Positions 43,701-56,900 of a stretch of 64,000 bases of DNA are shown one piece after another. The stretch covers positions 706,001 to 770,000 of the forward strand of contig WPIO01000093.1 of the NCBI GenBank assembly GCA_009760855.2, given 5' to 3'. The stretch is from Cristatella mucedo (Eukaryota > Bryozoa > Phylactolaemata > Cristatellidae). Each line of letters starts with the position of its first letter. Positions within the stretch are counted from its first letter, which is position 1. A model generated the notes under the pieces. It had not been told where the DNA came from. It was given only the letters and a program-made list of their open reading frames with translations, and ran no database searches. Both the position numbers and the translations under genes were made by a program.

Positions 43701-44399
43701 AATGGCAAGTTTTTTTCAAGTCATCTCTAGAGGTTTAAATTTTGTTAGACTAACAGGTCAACCAATGCAATTCTATACAGGTCAAAGCTATCAGAGGCAA
43801 GCACTATTTACAACACCGGGTGAATGTAATTCTGATTAAAAACGCTAATTCTTCCACACTCTTTGATGTATATTCATGGAAACTCGCTGCATGGGCTCTC
43901 CATTTAGTGAAAGTGCTTTTGGGTTAGAAGTCAATGCTGAAAAGACGCTTTTGTACCTTCACCCATGTGCTGCACCTTGACGATGAATATTCAATGCCGG
44001 CATTCAAATGCACGTTTATTTAGTCCTAACGCAGTAAGCGGCGAAGTTTTCCCGCTAAGCTTTTGCACTAGGACCACTCTGACTCTTGCGAGAACTACCC
44101 CTGGAGCGGGATAGACCGGCCATGTGGCATTTTCAGAGGGCCATTTCTAATCTGCCACGAGACTTCTTATTCTCCCCTTAGAATATGAGCGTGATGCATA
44201 TGGCAGCCGCTACGCTTATTTTCCGCGCTTCGTTTTGTTTGTTTTGTCCGCATACTTTGCAACTGCAAGTACGGCAAGGCCATGGAGTTTTTCCGACAAG
44301 CACAGTCCACGGCGCACGCGCATTCAAACTTTAGAAAAGCGCGCGCTAAGCTCAAAGTTAGGCATAATTTGATGTAAGTGAGCACACGATGCACAGCGA

Positions 44400-44855
44400 G
44401 TTCCTCATACTTCTTACGGAACGAAATCTTCCCTCCGGCTTACGACTGCGGCACATCCTTTTCCAGCCGTCCTGCGCTGCTGCTTCCACGCTACTCACTT
44501 TCTCGTCTGCCCTCCTGATTCATGCGTGAGATGAAGTCTGTTGGCAACCGTATACGGACTGAAAGCCGCTATATTATATTACCAGCCCGTAGTACGTCAT
44601 GAATTGCGGCTTGAGCCGGCGCGCTCACACGTGAACCTAATCCTCAACTGCCGCATATCATTGATGAATAAGCGTACGAACATGCTTCATATACGTGTGC
44701 CGGAGGCACTATAGAGAGACTTTCTGCTGAGCACAGCCAGCCTTGGCATGGTTCTGAATGTTTACAGAAGCAGTCTAGGACGACGGAGCCGACAACTGCC
44801 GCGACTTTAACAGCAGTTCCATTAGTCAAGGTTAAGAAGGTCAAACGCGTCTGGA
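44400..44855 (+). promoter_or_regulatory. ZCRB1 upstream region, partly LINE-derived
   Basis: This is the presumed promoter and 5' UTR of ZCRB1. The part at about 44450-44580 matches the 3' region of the L2-B family (compare 48590-48760). The remainder, about 275 bp before the ATG, is moderately GC-rich and unique in the window. No TATA box is obvious. Confidence 0.35.
44450..44580 (+). mobile_element. L2-B 3' fragment just upstream of ZCRB1
   Basis: Matches 48595-48735 (cacatccttttccagccgtcc, ctactcactt, gagatgaagtctgttggc) and ends about 275 bp before the ZCRB1 start codon. Confidence 0.7.
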
Positions 44856-44968
44856 ATGAGCGGTGGCCTTGCACCGAGTCGAAGCACCGTTTATATCTCA
44901 AATATACCTTTTTCATTGACGAATAATGATGTACACAAGATATTTGAAAAGTACGGAAAGGTAGTCAA
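44856..44968 (+). CDS. ZCRB1: ZCRB1 exon 1 (residues 1-38), start codon
   Basis: Starts ATG AGC GGT GGC (MSGGLAPS, the family's N-terminus) with G at -3. It contains RNP2 (VYISNI) and the first RRM helix ([15 protein letters not shown]). It ends in phase 2 at GTCAA|GTAAGT, a perfect donor. Confidence 0.96.
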
Positions 44969-47900
44969 GTAAGTGACAGCACTCGTAGTCCCCGTGGTGA
45001 CTAAAACGCAGATATTTCTGCTCGCACGTTCTTTGGCGCTAACTTCTGTGTTTAGAAACCGAGCTTGCTGTAAGGTACTGATATTTCAAATCCACACTAT
45101 CTACCGTCTGTCCAATATATATTCAGTGACCTGCAAATGACTTCTCGTTATTTTAGCTTGGTAACTGGACGACAAAAGGTCGACAGTTAGCGTTGTGCGA
45201 TATTCGCGGTGTGTGGGGGAGGGACAAATGACATTAGCTGCAGAGAGCTGCTGTCCTCGATGCCCCGGACCACAACTCTCGCCTTGCGCTTAAAACTTGA
45301 ATAGCATCACATAGAAGAAAAGTCGGTTACGAGGGAAAGCAGAGCCCCGGCTTTTTGTGCTAACCTGTGCATGATTTTCGTGCATTGACGCTTTCGAGCA
45401 TTGACTGACTCATTGTCTCTTGTGGCTCATGTGCATGGCCCTACCCACATCAAGGGTCACACACTCGACCAGATTTTCTCGTATAACTGCACTCTGTCAT
45501 CACCAATTATTACCAAATCATGCTTATCTGACCACATGCAGATCTCATTCAATCTACAGTGTGTGCCCACATCCTCCTCTACAATAACCTGTGAATCGCG
45601 AAACCTCAAGACCCTTGACATCGATGCTGTCCGTGCGAGAATATCTGCTTCACCTCTGCTGCTCAATCCTCCCTCCGATCTGTCATCATTGGTTCAACAC
45701 GACACTAGCTGACACGCTAGACGAGTTTGCACCTCTGACAAAGCGCATTGTGCGCCCCCGCCCAGACGGCCTATGGTTTACCACAGACATTAAACTAGCC
45801 AAGTCTACTAAACGAAAGCTTGAAAAGGCATACAAAAGATCCGGACTAACTGTCCATCGACAGGCATATGAAGACTACTGTAGGTCGTACCGATCGATCC
45901 TAGCAAAGGCTAAGTCTAGTTTTTATAAAAGCATTGTCGAATCACAGATGCACAATCCAAAAATGCTGATGTCGACAATAAACCATCTCCTCAACCGTTC
46001 CCAGATTAGCTCCTTACCTGATGATCCTAATGATGATCTAGCCAGTCGCTTCTCTCGATTCTTTGTGCAGAAAATAGACAAGATCAGGGAATCCATCCCT
46101 GCGATGACAACCTCCCCACTAGAATGCTGTTCCTCGGTTCCTGGCTGCACCTCAATGACTGCATTTAAGCAGGTCACTAGTGATCTAGTCCTAAAGTTCG
46201 TATCTCAATCAAAGAAGACAACAAGTCCTCTGGACCCTATTCCCACTGTCCAGCTCCTACGTTGCATTGATCTGCTGCTGCCATGCATAACTAACATAAT
46301 TAATATGTCATTAGCCTCAGGTCATGTCCCAGTACCTTTCAAAAAAGCTGTAGTCAGGCCACTTCTCAAGAAAGCTACACTTGACCAAGAGAACTTGAGC
46401 AACTACCGCCCAGTTTCCCTTCTACCATTCCTATCAAAGACACTCGAACGGGTCGTGGCGGACCAGCTAAACTCGTATATCGAAACCTCACACCTTGCTA
46501 GTAAGTTCCAGTCTGGCTTTAGAGCTAATCACTCCACAGAGTCAGCATTGCTTCGGGTATACAACGACCTACTTAGGAATGCAGACATGGGTAGAGTGTC
46601 TCTGCTTGTTTTGCTTGATCTTTCGGCAGCTTTTGATACCATCGATCACAAAGTTCTTCTAGAGCGCCTCTCATCTCGCCTGGGCATCACTGGCACTGCT
46701 CTGCAGTGGTTCAGGTCCTATCTCAGTGGGAGACTCCAGAGTATTGACGTGAATGGACAAAGATCATCTGAAGTACCTCTGAAATATGGAGTACCTCAGG
46801 GCTCAGTGCTAGGTCCGGTTCTTTTCACGGTTTATACTCTGCCTCTTGCTGATGTGATTGCAAAGCACAATCTAGGCTTTCACTTCTATGCGGATGACAC
46901 TCAGTTGTACCTTTGCTTTCATCCCTCCAGCCTTCGAGCACCTCAAATTCTCTAAACTCACTAGCTGCATGCATTGATGACATCCGCACATGGATGGCAG
47001 CAAATTTTCTAAAACTTAACGATGATAAAACTAACTTACTAGTTATGGGCAAACCCAGTGAGATCCAGAGATTGGAAAGGCTGACTCTCAAAATTGGCTC
47101 TGCCAGCATATCTCCTGTCGAATCAGCTTGGAATCTAGGTGTCATATTCCAAAGCGACCTCTCGTTAGACGACGACCATATCAGCTCCACAGTCAAATCT
47201 GCCTATTTTCAGCTTCATAAGTGCTAAAATTCGGGCTTGTTTAGATAAAGATACCACGTCCAAGTTAGTTCATGCATTCGTGACATCCCGTCTCGACTTC
47301 TGCAACTCACTGCTTACTGGCCTACCAGCATGTGCGATCAGGCGATTGCAGCTGGTGCAAAACTCTGCAGCTAGGCTTGTCTGTCGTGAGTGGCGCAGTT
47401 GCCACATTACTCCACTTCTCGCCGAACTGCACTGGCTACCAGTCAAGCAACGGATTGACTTCAAGGTTTTGTCGCTCACTTTTAGGTCTCTTCATTCTAT
47501 GGCTCCAGCCTATCTGTCAGATATACTACCCCATCAGGCCAAGCATCGTACCACCCGCTTCTCGGAATCCAACAGTCTAGAAATACCTCATACAAACTTC
47601 AAATCCTTTGGAGACCGTGCATTTAGTTCATATGCTCCCAAAGCCTGGAACTCCCTCCCGACCTGCGCCAGAACATCCACTGACCTGACTACATTTAAAA
47701 GGAACCTAAAAACACACCTATTTAGGACAGCATTTAGTGGGTCCCTGTGATTCGTCTATGATGTGCTTATGCGTGCTGACACTGTGCATGCTGCCACTAA
47801 CCACATTTGCATGCTGACCCTGTGCAGTCACCCCTAACCATATTTTTCATCTCGTTTGTTTTTCAAGCATGATTTTACTTACCATTCAATTGCATTTCAC

Positions 47901-50900
47901 TTTACAGCAAATGTAAAGCACCTAGAGAGAGATTGAGTTCTCTCAGGGCGCTTTATCAAGTGAATTATTATTATTATTATTATTATTATTCAGTATGTGT
48001 TACTGGCAGTAGAGGTCCTACTAACCGGTGGCTCTGGCTTGGTGTCGGTCGGCCAATTTCCTTTAACAACAAAACCGAACTATTACGCATTAGATATCCT
48101 AAACAATCAGCTGGACTAGAAGACTTTATGGTCTTGTAGTTGATTCTTACGCTGACCCACAAGGCCTGCCACCGGCTTCGCTCCTACCTAGCTGAACTGC
48201 TGCACCGGTTTCAGCCTGTTCGCGCCCTCAGGTCCTGTGTGGGCAATAAATTAGCTGTTCCATTCCTCGCTTAAAGACCGTTGGCGACAGAAGCTTTAGC
48301 TCTGCAGGTCCTAGACTGTGGAACTCGCTTTCACAATTAATAATAATAATAATAATAATAATGCACTTGATAAAGCGCCCTCAGAGAACTAATCTCTTTC
48401 TAGGCGCTTTACATTTGCTGCAAAGCGAAGTGCAATTGAATGGTAAGTAATATCATGTTCGATAAACAAACAACATGAATAACATGGTTAGGGGTGACAT
48501 GCACAAGGTCAGCATGCAAATGTGGTTAGTGGCAGCATGCACAGTGTCAGCACCCATAAGCCTTATGCAACGACAACTGCTCTTCTTCTGCCGACTATGG
48601 CTCATCCTTTTCAGTGGTCCTGAGCTGCTACTTCCATGCTACTCACTACCTCAACTGCTCTCCTGATTCTGCTATGCTTCCCAGTTTCTCTTCGTTGCAT
48701 GAAATGAAATCTGTTGGCTACCGAATGCGTACCGAAAGCCGCTTAGGCTGTGAGTTCGCTATACAAAACTCCTGTGTAACACTCACGTAGTCTTTATGAC
48801 TTTGTGGAGTTACAGACGGAGATACATGGATGCTGTAGTGTGAACATAATCATGTGCTCGGAATTTAGGTGTCCCCTTTGAAAACTGCATAACGTTTATA
48901 AGTTTCGTGAAGTAGACTGCCTCTACAGCTAGCCATCACTTTTATCTGTGTCTAAGAATTGGAACAGCCGACCAGGGTGGCTGGCTAGAGATTTTACCTG
49001 CTTGCTGGTTCTGTCCAGGCTGGGCTACTGTAAATCAGTTTTGGCTGGGCTACCGAAAAAAGCCTTTGCAGCTGGTAATGAATATGGCTGCAAGGTTTGT
49101 GAACAAATCTAAGAGATTCAGCTGTGACTCTCCTTTCCTGAACGAGCTGCAATGGTTTCCGACTGATCAACTTACAACAGAGGAAAATCCTTACTTGTAT
49201 GTTCGGATGGTCGCAAGGTCTTCATGGCATGGCTCCTCCATACCTAGCTACCTACCTCCATACCTAGCGGTTTGAGCACGTGTCACCTTTGCTAAAAGAG
49301 CTAGGATGGATGCCGGTTGACCAACGGATACAGAGCAAAGTTCTTACGCTGACCCACAAGGCCCGCCACGGCTTGGCTCCTCCATACCTAGCTGAACTGC
49401 TGCATCATGTTCAGCCTCCTCGTGGCCCCAAGTCCTCCATGGTCCATACATTAGCTGCTCTATTCTGTCACTTAAAGACTTTTGGGGACAGAGGCTTGTG
49501 CTCTTCAGGTCCTTGACTATGGAACGGACATCCACAATTCTGGTGCAACGACGACCTGCTGCCGACTGTAGCACATCCTTTCTAGCCATCCCGAGCTGCT
49601 ACTTCCATGCTGCTCACTTCATCGACTGAACTCTCGACTCAAGCGATGCTTCTTCTCACTTTCTTCTTGTTGCATGAGATCAAGTCTGTTGTCTATTGTT
49701 TGCAAACCGAAAGCCGTATAGGCTTTGAGTATATACAATGCACTGTAGAAAACTCCAGGTTAATAACCTTTTAGACCCTTTGGCTTTGTGGACTTACATT
49801 TACAGTTACATGAAGGAGATACATTTTCATGATATTGGTGATTTGTGGTTATAAATTGAATGGATTGACGTGTTAATTGTGCTGAAAGGCCCAATTCTCA
49901 CCAGAGCATAGTGCTTCAGTTGAGGAAAACAAGTCTGTTACAAGTTCGCAATTGGCAGCAGACTTTGGTGGTTTTCGAAAACGAGTGTCAACTTCTATTC
50001 TACGTTCCTTGATACAAATATCTCATTATTTTAGGGTGACCATCATGAAAGACAAAGAAAGGCGGCGGAGCAAAGGTGTTGCATTCGTCTTGTTTCTGGA
50101 GCGTGAGAGTGCATGGAAGGCTGTTGAAAGCCTTAACAATACAGAGGTACTCGTGAATGGCCCAAGAATTCGGGTGTACACTGCTGTGGCTTAGTCAATG
50201 GTTAACTTCAGTGCATCTTTAGATGACTTTATCGTTCTTCTACCGTACGCGATGAACCATTTTCTGCTTCTTTTATGAGCTGATGTCCTCTAGTCATTGT
50301 GTACTAGTAATTTGACATCAGATTGAATATTAAAGAGAACCAAAGAGTGTACTTCCTCAAACGATGCTGACACGAATATATGTACACTCGCGGTATTTGG
50401 TGTCGTGTATGTCGGGTCCTCGAAAATGTATGTGATCCAAAATCCGGCATAATTTTGTACTATCAGCTTTTAATTTTTTCGTATATGTTTCTAAGTTCTC
50501 TGTGCGAGTGTACATGCTCGAGAGCGTGAGTGCGAAAGAGAGTGTGTGTGTGCGTGTGCATGTGTCTGTCTGTCTGTCAGTCTATCTGTATATGTGTGCT
50601 TGCGAATATGTCCTTTCGTGTATGTGCTGCATACATTAGTGGTTAGCTGATGCCTCTTGTGATTGGGTTAGGCTGTGCTCATGGGCTGGGTAGCATCCTA
50701 GCTGAACAAATTTGTTCCTTGTCGGCTGTAGATCGGCTACGAGCGAACTATTCAAGTTTGGTGTGAGAAACTCTATTATGACACTTATTGACTGAGATGT
50801 CGCTGGTTGATGTTGCAGTTACAGGCTCTGTGCTGTTACTGTGAGCTCGTGTTTCCAAGGTTCAAGCATGACTTGGCATAAGAGGAAGTTACCAGTTTCT

Positions 50901-53900
50901 TTTCAGTGGTTAAAAATCTTTGCACGGAGGCCACTTTTGTGGCATTGAGGAAACTTGCTGCCATGTAGGCATTGTAGATTTTCTTGCTACTTTTAACTCA
51001 CGGCAGTATGCTGTGACTCTAGAGTGAAGCTTAATTAATAATAGCAATACCTGTAATAGGAAGTTAAAGTAATGCCCTAAGACAGTGGTTCTCAACCTTC
51101 CTAATGCCGTTACCCTTTAATATAGTTCCTCGTGTTATGGCGAGCCCCAACCGTACAATTATTGTGCGCAAAATGTGGAAATGCGTGTTTTCAGATGGTC
51201 TTAGGCCATGACGACCCATGTGAAAGGGTTGTTCGACTCTCATAGGGGGTCGACCCACAGGTTGACAACCGCTGCCCTAATAGAACTTGATCTCTGTCTC
51301 AACTTTTTCAACACATGCTGCCTGCAGATTATATTTAGCATTATTGTCTGAGCCATTCTTGTGCATCCATCCTCAACAAGTTTGTCTGAGGTTAGCATGT
51401 GACTGACTGGGGGCATTTGATTGATATAGAATTACCTATAAAGAGATATTAAGTTCTCTTTTGGTGCCATGCAAACGTCTTCCTAGTGTTGTTATCATTC
51501 TTAATTACTGAAGTCCAGTGGAATGGCAACTTTAACGGTTCGAATTTCCAACTGTAGATACTTGTGCTGCTTTCTGCTCTGTATTGATATTCATTAGTAC
51601 ATTCAAAGTAACTCTTAAGGTTTTTGAGGCAGTCTTATTTTGCTATAAGATTTCTTATTTTGTTATAAGATTTCTTCCATGTACTGTTTATGTGCCTGTG
51701 CCACACTAGTCTGCGGATTATGTCGAGCTTCACTAGCACTTGTTTCCGCTGGGTGGCTGGAGCAAGTAAATGAGCTAACTGTAGTTCTCTGGGAAACTTT
51801 TCAGAGCCACAAGCTGCCGATGTTTTTATCTCTGAATGTGGACACTATTCTGCTATGCAGTCGTGATCTAAAGTGTTTGGGTCACTTTTCTTCTTTGCTC
51901 GACCTCTATGCTGGTGTCGCTGACCATTCTGAGCTATACCGTGTAATTCACGGGTCTTGCTAATCCATGTCTACAAATGTAGTTATCTTATTGTTGCAGA
52001 TGTTTGGTCGTACAATCAAGTGCAACGTGGCTATGGACAACGGCCGAGCATCCGAGTTCATTCGCAGGAAGACGTACCCGGACAAGTCGCGTTGTTACGA
52101 ATGTGGGGTGTGTTTGTTGATAAGTGTATATAGGGTGCTCGCTTTTTTAATCCGTTTCTTGAGGCGGTTTGTTGGCTTGACACTCGGGCTTGCTTGCTTG
52201 TGTTGCCACACTGCATTGATCATGTCTCTTCGTGCCAGGAGTCTGGTCACCTCAGCTTCAAATGTCCACGCAATCTGCTCGGTGACAGAGAACCGCCCAA
52301 GAAGAAGAAAAAGAAGAAGAAGCGGCAGCAGGGTGACAGCTCGGAAGACGAGGACGACGACAGTGCCGACGATGGCGCCAGTGCTAGCTCAGAGCGGCGG
52401 ACCCAGCAGCAGCAGCAGCAGTCAGATAGCTTGGCCTTGGCGCTGAGTTACCAGGTGGGTGTGTGCCGGCACAGCATTGCATGCATGCAGCTTTGCTGCC
52501 AAAGCAGCAGGAGGCCGTTTATATAATGTAATTGAATGTATCTCTGTCTGTAACTCTAAAAAGCCACAAAGACTATGTAGGTGTTATGCAGTAGAGTTTT
52601 GTATAGCGCACTCACAGCCTAAGCCGCTTTCGGTACGCATTCGGTAGCCAGCAAGCTTTATCTCACTCAACAAAGAGAAAGTGGGAAGCACAGCCGAGTC
52701 AGGAGGGCAGTTGAGGTAGTTAGTAGCATGGAAGTAGCGAGTCAGGACTGCTGGAAAGGATGTGCCATAGTCAGTATCATGACAGCAGTTGTCGTTGCGT
52801 AAGAACTGTGGATGCGAGCTCCACAATTCAGGACTTGCAGAGCAAAAGCTTCTGTCGCCAACGGTCTTTAAGCGGAGAAATAGAATAGCTAATTTATTGT
52901 CCATACAGTGCCTGAGGGTACGAGGAGGCTGAAACTGGTGCAGCAGTTCAGCTAGGTAGGAAGAAGCCAAGCCGTGGCAGGCTTTGTGAGTCAGCATAAG
53001 AACTTAGCTCTGTATCTATTGATCAAGTGGCAGCCATCCAAGCTTTTTCATTAAAGGAGACACATGGTCAAACCTCTGGGATTTACAAACTAGCCTTTCA
53101 ACTATGTTCGTCGCCAGCTGCAGTGGCCTAGTGGCTTTTTTTTGGGTAGCCAGCCAGAAGGGAATAATCTAGCCGAGACAGAACCAAGGAGCTAGTTAAA
53201 TTTTGCACAAGCCACCGTATAAGACAGCTCCTAATCTTCGATAGGGATCGGATGTGATGGCTAGCTGTAGAATCAGTCTTCTTAACGAAGCTTTTATAAT
53301 TTAGGCAGTTTTCGAAGACAATAGCTAAATTCCGAGCACACGGTGATGGTCGCACAGCAGCAACACCCATTAGAAGAGCAAATCCTTCTAATCCAGCCTC
53401 ACACTTGGGGTGTCCTATGAGTAGCAGTTCTGTTATATCGTCGTTTAGTTTAAGGACATTTGCTGATATCCAGGATCGAATGTCGGCAAGGCAAGCATTC
53501 ATTTTATCAGTCGCTGCAACAGATTCCGACGGTTTAAATCGCAAATACAGCTAAGTATCACCTAGAGAGCCTCCAGCACTTGGTTGCTTGGATGTAGGGC
53601 TGGCCTTATCCAAGTATGGCATCGATCGCTGGAAGTGTCTACTCTAACACGTTGGATGTACCCTAGACCATTTCTACTGCGGGATTGCTATTGTGCAGAC
53701 CTGCGGCTAATGCATTAGATGCTTCATGTGCGTTGCTTTATATAGCTAGCTAAGGGACCGTATGTGCTGCCGTTTATGCTGCCACTGTCTATGATAGTTA
53801 TACACAATAGATTAGTTGGGGATTCAAAATGAAGCATGTCAATAGTATATATACAGTGCCGGCCCAAAACATGTTTGCACTAGCTATGGCCCCTTTACTG

Positions 53901-56900
53901 TTTGAGTTCCGCTGAGTGCGTGTTCCCTATCGACTGCACAAACTAATTATGGCATATCAATAGCATGTGTTTTCTATCAAATGATATACAATAGAGCTCG
54001 TAAGCTTAACCCTCTGCCGTATCGTTGACCTTTGCATGGAGTGAAGTCGGAAATCACTAGTGCCGGGCCATTTGAGTTATCTCTCCACCCCCAAAACTAG
54101 GTCTATGTGTCCACGTAAACATGACCACTCTGCTACAGTGAATCGCGCAAGAATGTCCGGAGGCAATTCCATGCCTTCTGGATACCATTTTGTGGCTAGG
54201 CCATTTTGAGTTCTGAGGCTCTCAGTGGTAAGCAGCACTCAACCGAAGATGGCCGGATTTTCCAAGAAGGGTGCCATTCTTGCATGAAAAAACGGAGAAT
54301 ATTCTATTCGAGCGATTGCAAGGATGATCAGTGCTACAGAAGCGGCAGCTAGGTTCAATTGAAGAACCTAGAACAGGGCATGACAAATCGCCGATTCGGA
54401 GTAGTAGGTGTCGCTGTACGACGATAAGCGACAACCGGATGATGAGGGCTCCGTGCGAGGTCCGGTTCTTTTCACGTTTATACTCTCCCTCTTGCTGATG
54501 TGATTGCCAAGCACAATCTAGGCTTCACTTCTATGTGGATAACACTCAGTTGTACCTTTGCTTTGATCCCTCCCAGCCTTCGAGCACCTCGAATTCTCTC
54601 AACTCCCTTGCTGCATGTATTGATGACATCCACACATGGATGACAGCAAATGTTCTTAAATTGAATTATGATAAAACCAACTTACTAGCTATGGGCTAAG
54701 CAAGTGTGATTCAGAAATTGGAAAGGCTAACGCTCAAAATTGGCTCTGCCAGCATATCTCCTGTTGAATCAGCTCGAAATCTAGGTGTCATGTTCCAAAG
54801 TGACCTCTCGTTAGACGACCACATCAGCTCCCCATAGTCAAGTCTGCCTACTTTCAGCTACATAAAATTGCTAAAATTCGGGCTTGTTTAGATAAGGATA
54901 CCATGTCTAAGTTGGTCCATGCATTTGTGACATCCCATCTTGTCTTCTGTAACTCACTGCTTACTGGCCTACCGGCATGTGCAATCAGGCGATTACAGCT
55001 GGTGCTAAACTCCGAAGCTAGGCTTGTCTGTCGTGAGCGTCACAGTTGCCACATTACACCACTTCTCGCCGACCTGCACTGTCTACCAGTCAAGCAAAGG
55101 ACCGACTTCAAGGTTTTTTCGCTCACTTTTTGGTCACTTCATTATTTGGCTCTAGCCTATCTCTCAGATCTATTCCCCCACCACGCCAAGCATCGTATCA
55201 CCCGCTTTTCAGAATCCAACAGTTTACCAATATCTCGTACAAACCTCAAATCGTTTGGAGACCGTTCATTTAGTTCGTATGCTCCCAAAGCCTGGAACTG
55301 CCTCCCGACTTGCGTCAGAACATCCCCTGACTTGACCACATTTAAAAAGATTTTAAAAACACACCTATTTAGGTCTGCATTTAGTGGGTCCCGGTGATTC
55401 GTCCTTGATGTGCTTATGCGTGCTGACAGTGCATGCTGCCACCAGCCACATTTGCATGCTGACCGTGTGCATGTCACCCCTAACCATGTTATTCATGTTG
55501 TTTATCAAGCATGGCATTACTCACCATTCAATCGCATTTCCCTTTGCAGCAAATGTAAAGCGCCTAGAAAGAGAATGAGTTCTCTGAGGGCGTTTTATCA
55601 AGTGCATTATTATTATCATTATTATTATGGCAGCAATGCAGGTTTACCAGTAGCAGGTTTATCAATTCATTGAAAATTGAGAAAGAACTGGGGCTCTCAG
55701 GGATTACTGGCAGCAAAAGAACGATGAGAAAGAGGCTTGCCGAGCCAGGTCGAGCCGTCCGGTCCAGAGTTGCCATGAGGAAGCTGCTACTTAGCGTTAG
55801 GCACTAACGTAGGAGGCTGGCTTTCGCCTGTAAATACCATCACCGGACCTAAGCTGAGTGGTGTTTTGTGGACTGGTGAATCCAAGTTCACCGTGGTGGT
55901 TGGGTAATAGTGTGGGGTTGCCTTAGCGCTGCTGGTGTAGGGTGCTTGCACCTGGTGCAGGGGATGATGAATGCAGAACGCTAATTCGACATTGTTAAGA
56001 TTGTTGGCATTAAGTCAGCTCATAGCATACATGGTTTGGACCTGATTAGCATACATGGTGTAGGCTTTATTTGGTAACAGAACAGTGATCCGAAGCATAC
56101 CACAGGCATAATAAAGGACTTTTTGACAACCCTATGAGTCAAGCCTCCGATCACTTCTGGATTTTGGAATGGCCCAGTCAGAATTAAGATTTGAACCCCA
56201 TTAAACATTTGTGGTAGAAGTTAAAGCATAAAATAGGAGAACATGTTACCCGTCCTCGAATTTGTAATCAATTATTCGAACTTCTGCTGAAGGAATGGCA
56301 GAAAATCGCATCTGACATATGCGAGAAATTTTCGGGGTCAAAGCCCAGAAGGCTTCTCGGTAAAGAAAATCATGGAGGAGCAACGCACTTCTAAATTTTT
56401 TTTATTTCATTGCAATTTTGTGCACAAGAAAGTGCTTTAACTGTGGCATGCTTTAGTTTATTTCAACAGCATCGGCTTTTGCGATTTATCTTGTTTGCTC
56501 AATTTACCAGGCCGAAACGCAGGGCCTGAAGATCTTTTGGGCCGGCACTATGTCACTCATTTGTATTTCGCCCTATGGCAACTGAATCTTCATCCAGGTA
56601 CTTCACACATGTCGCAGGGCTCGAGCCCACGACCTTGGTCGTCAACGGCAAACACCTTGGTCTTGTTCATCACATGCGAGCATCTTACACCCTTTCGAGC
56701 TTGTGTCCTCTCGGCTATGATATGTGGCATCTACTTGCAAGGCTATTCTACTCGAATCATTGAGCAACTAGGCTCCTTGGCGCTGCAATTAGAAACACTT
56801 GCTCTAAATCCCAAATCAGTCGCAATCTCCCATCCCCACTCTAGCCACTGTTATTCTCAGGCTGTAAGGACTTCTCTCACCCTTAAATGAGTAACTTATC

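Noticed and set aside
49952..50194. A stand-alone 80-codon gene beginning at 49952.
   Set aside because: The part from 50035 is ZCRB1 exon 2; the portion before it is intron with the acceptor, so the upstream start is not real.
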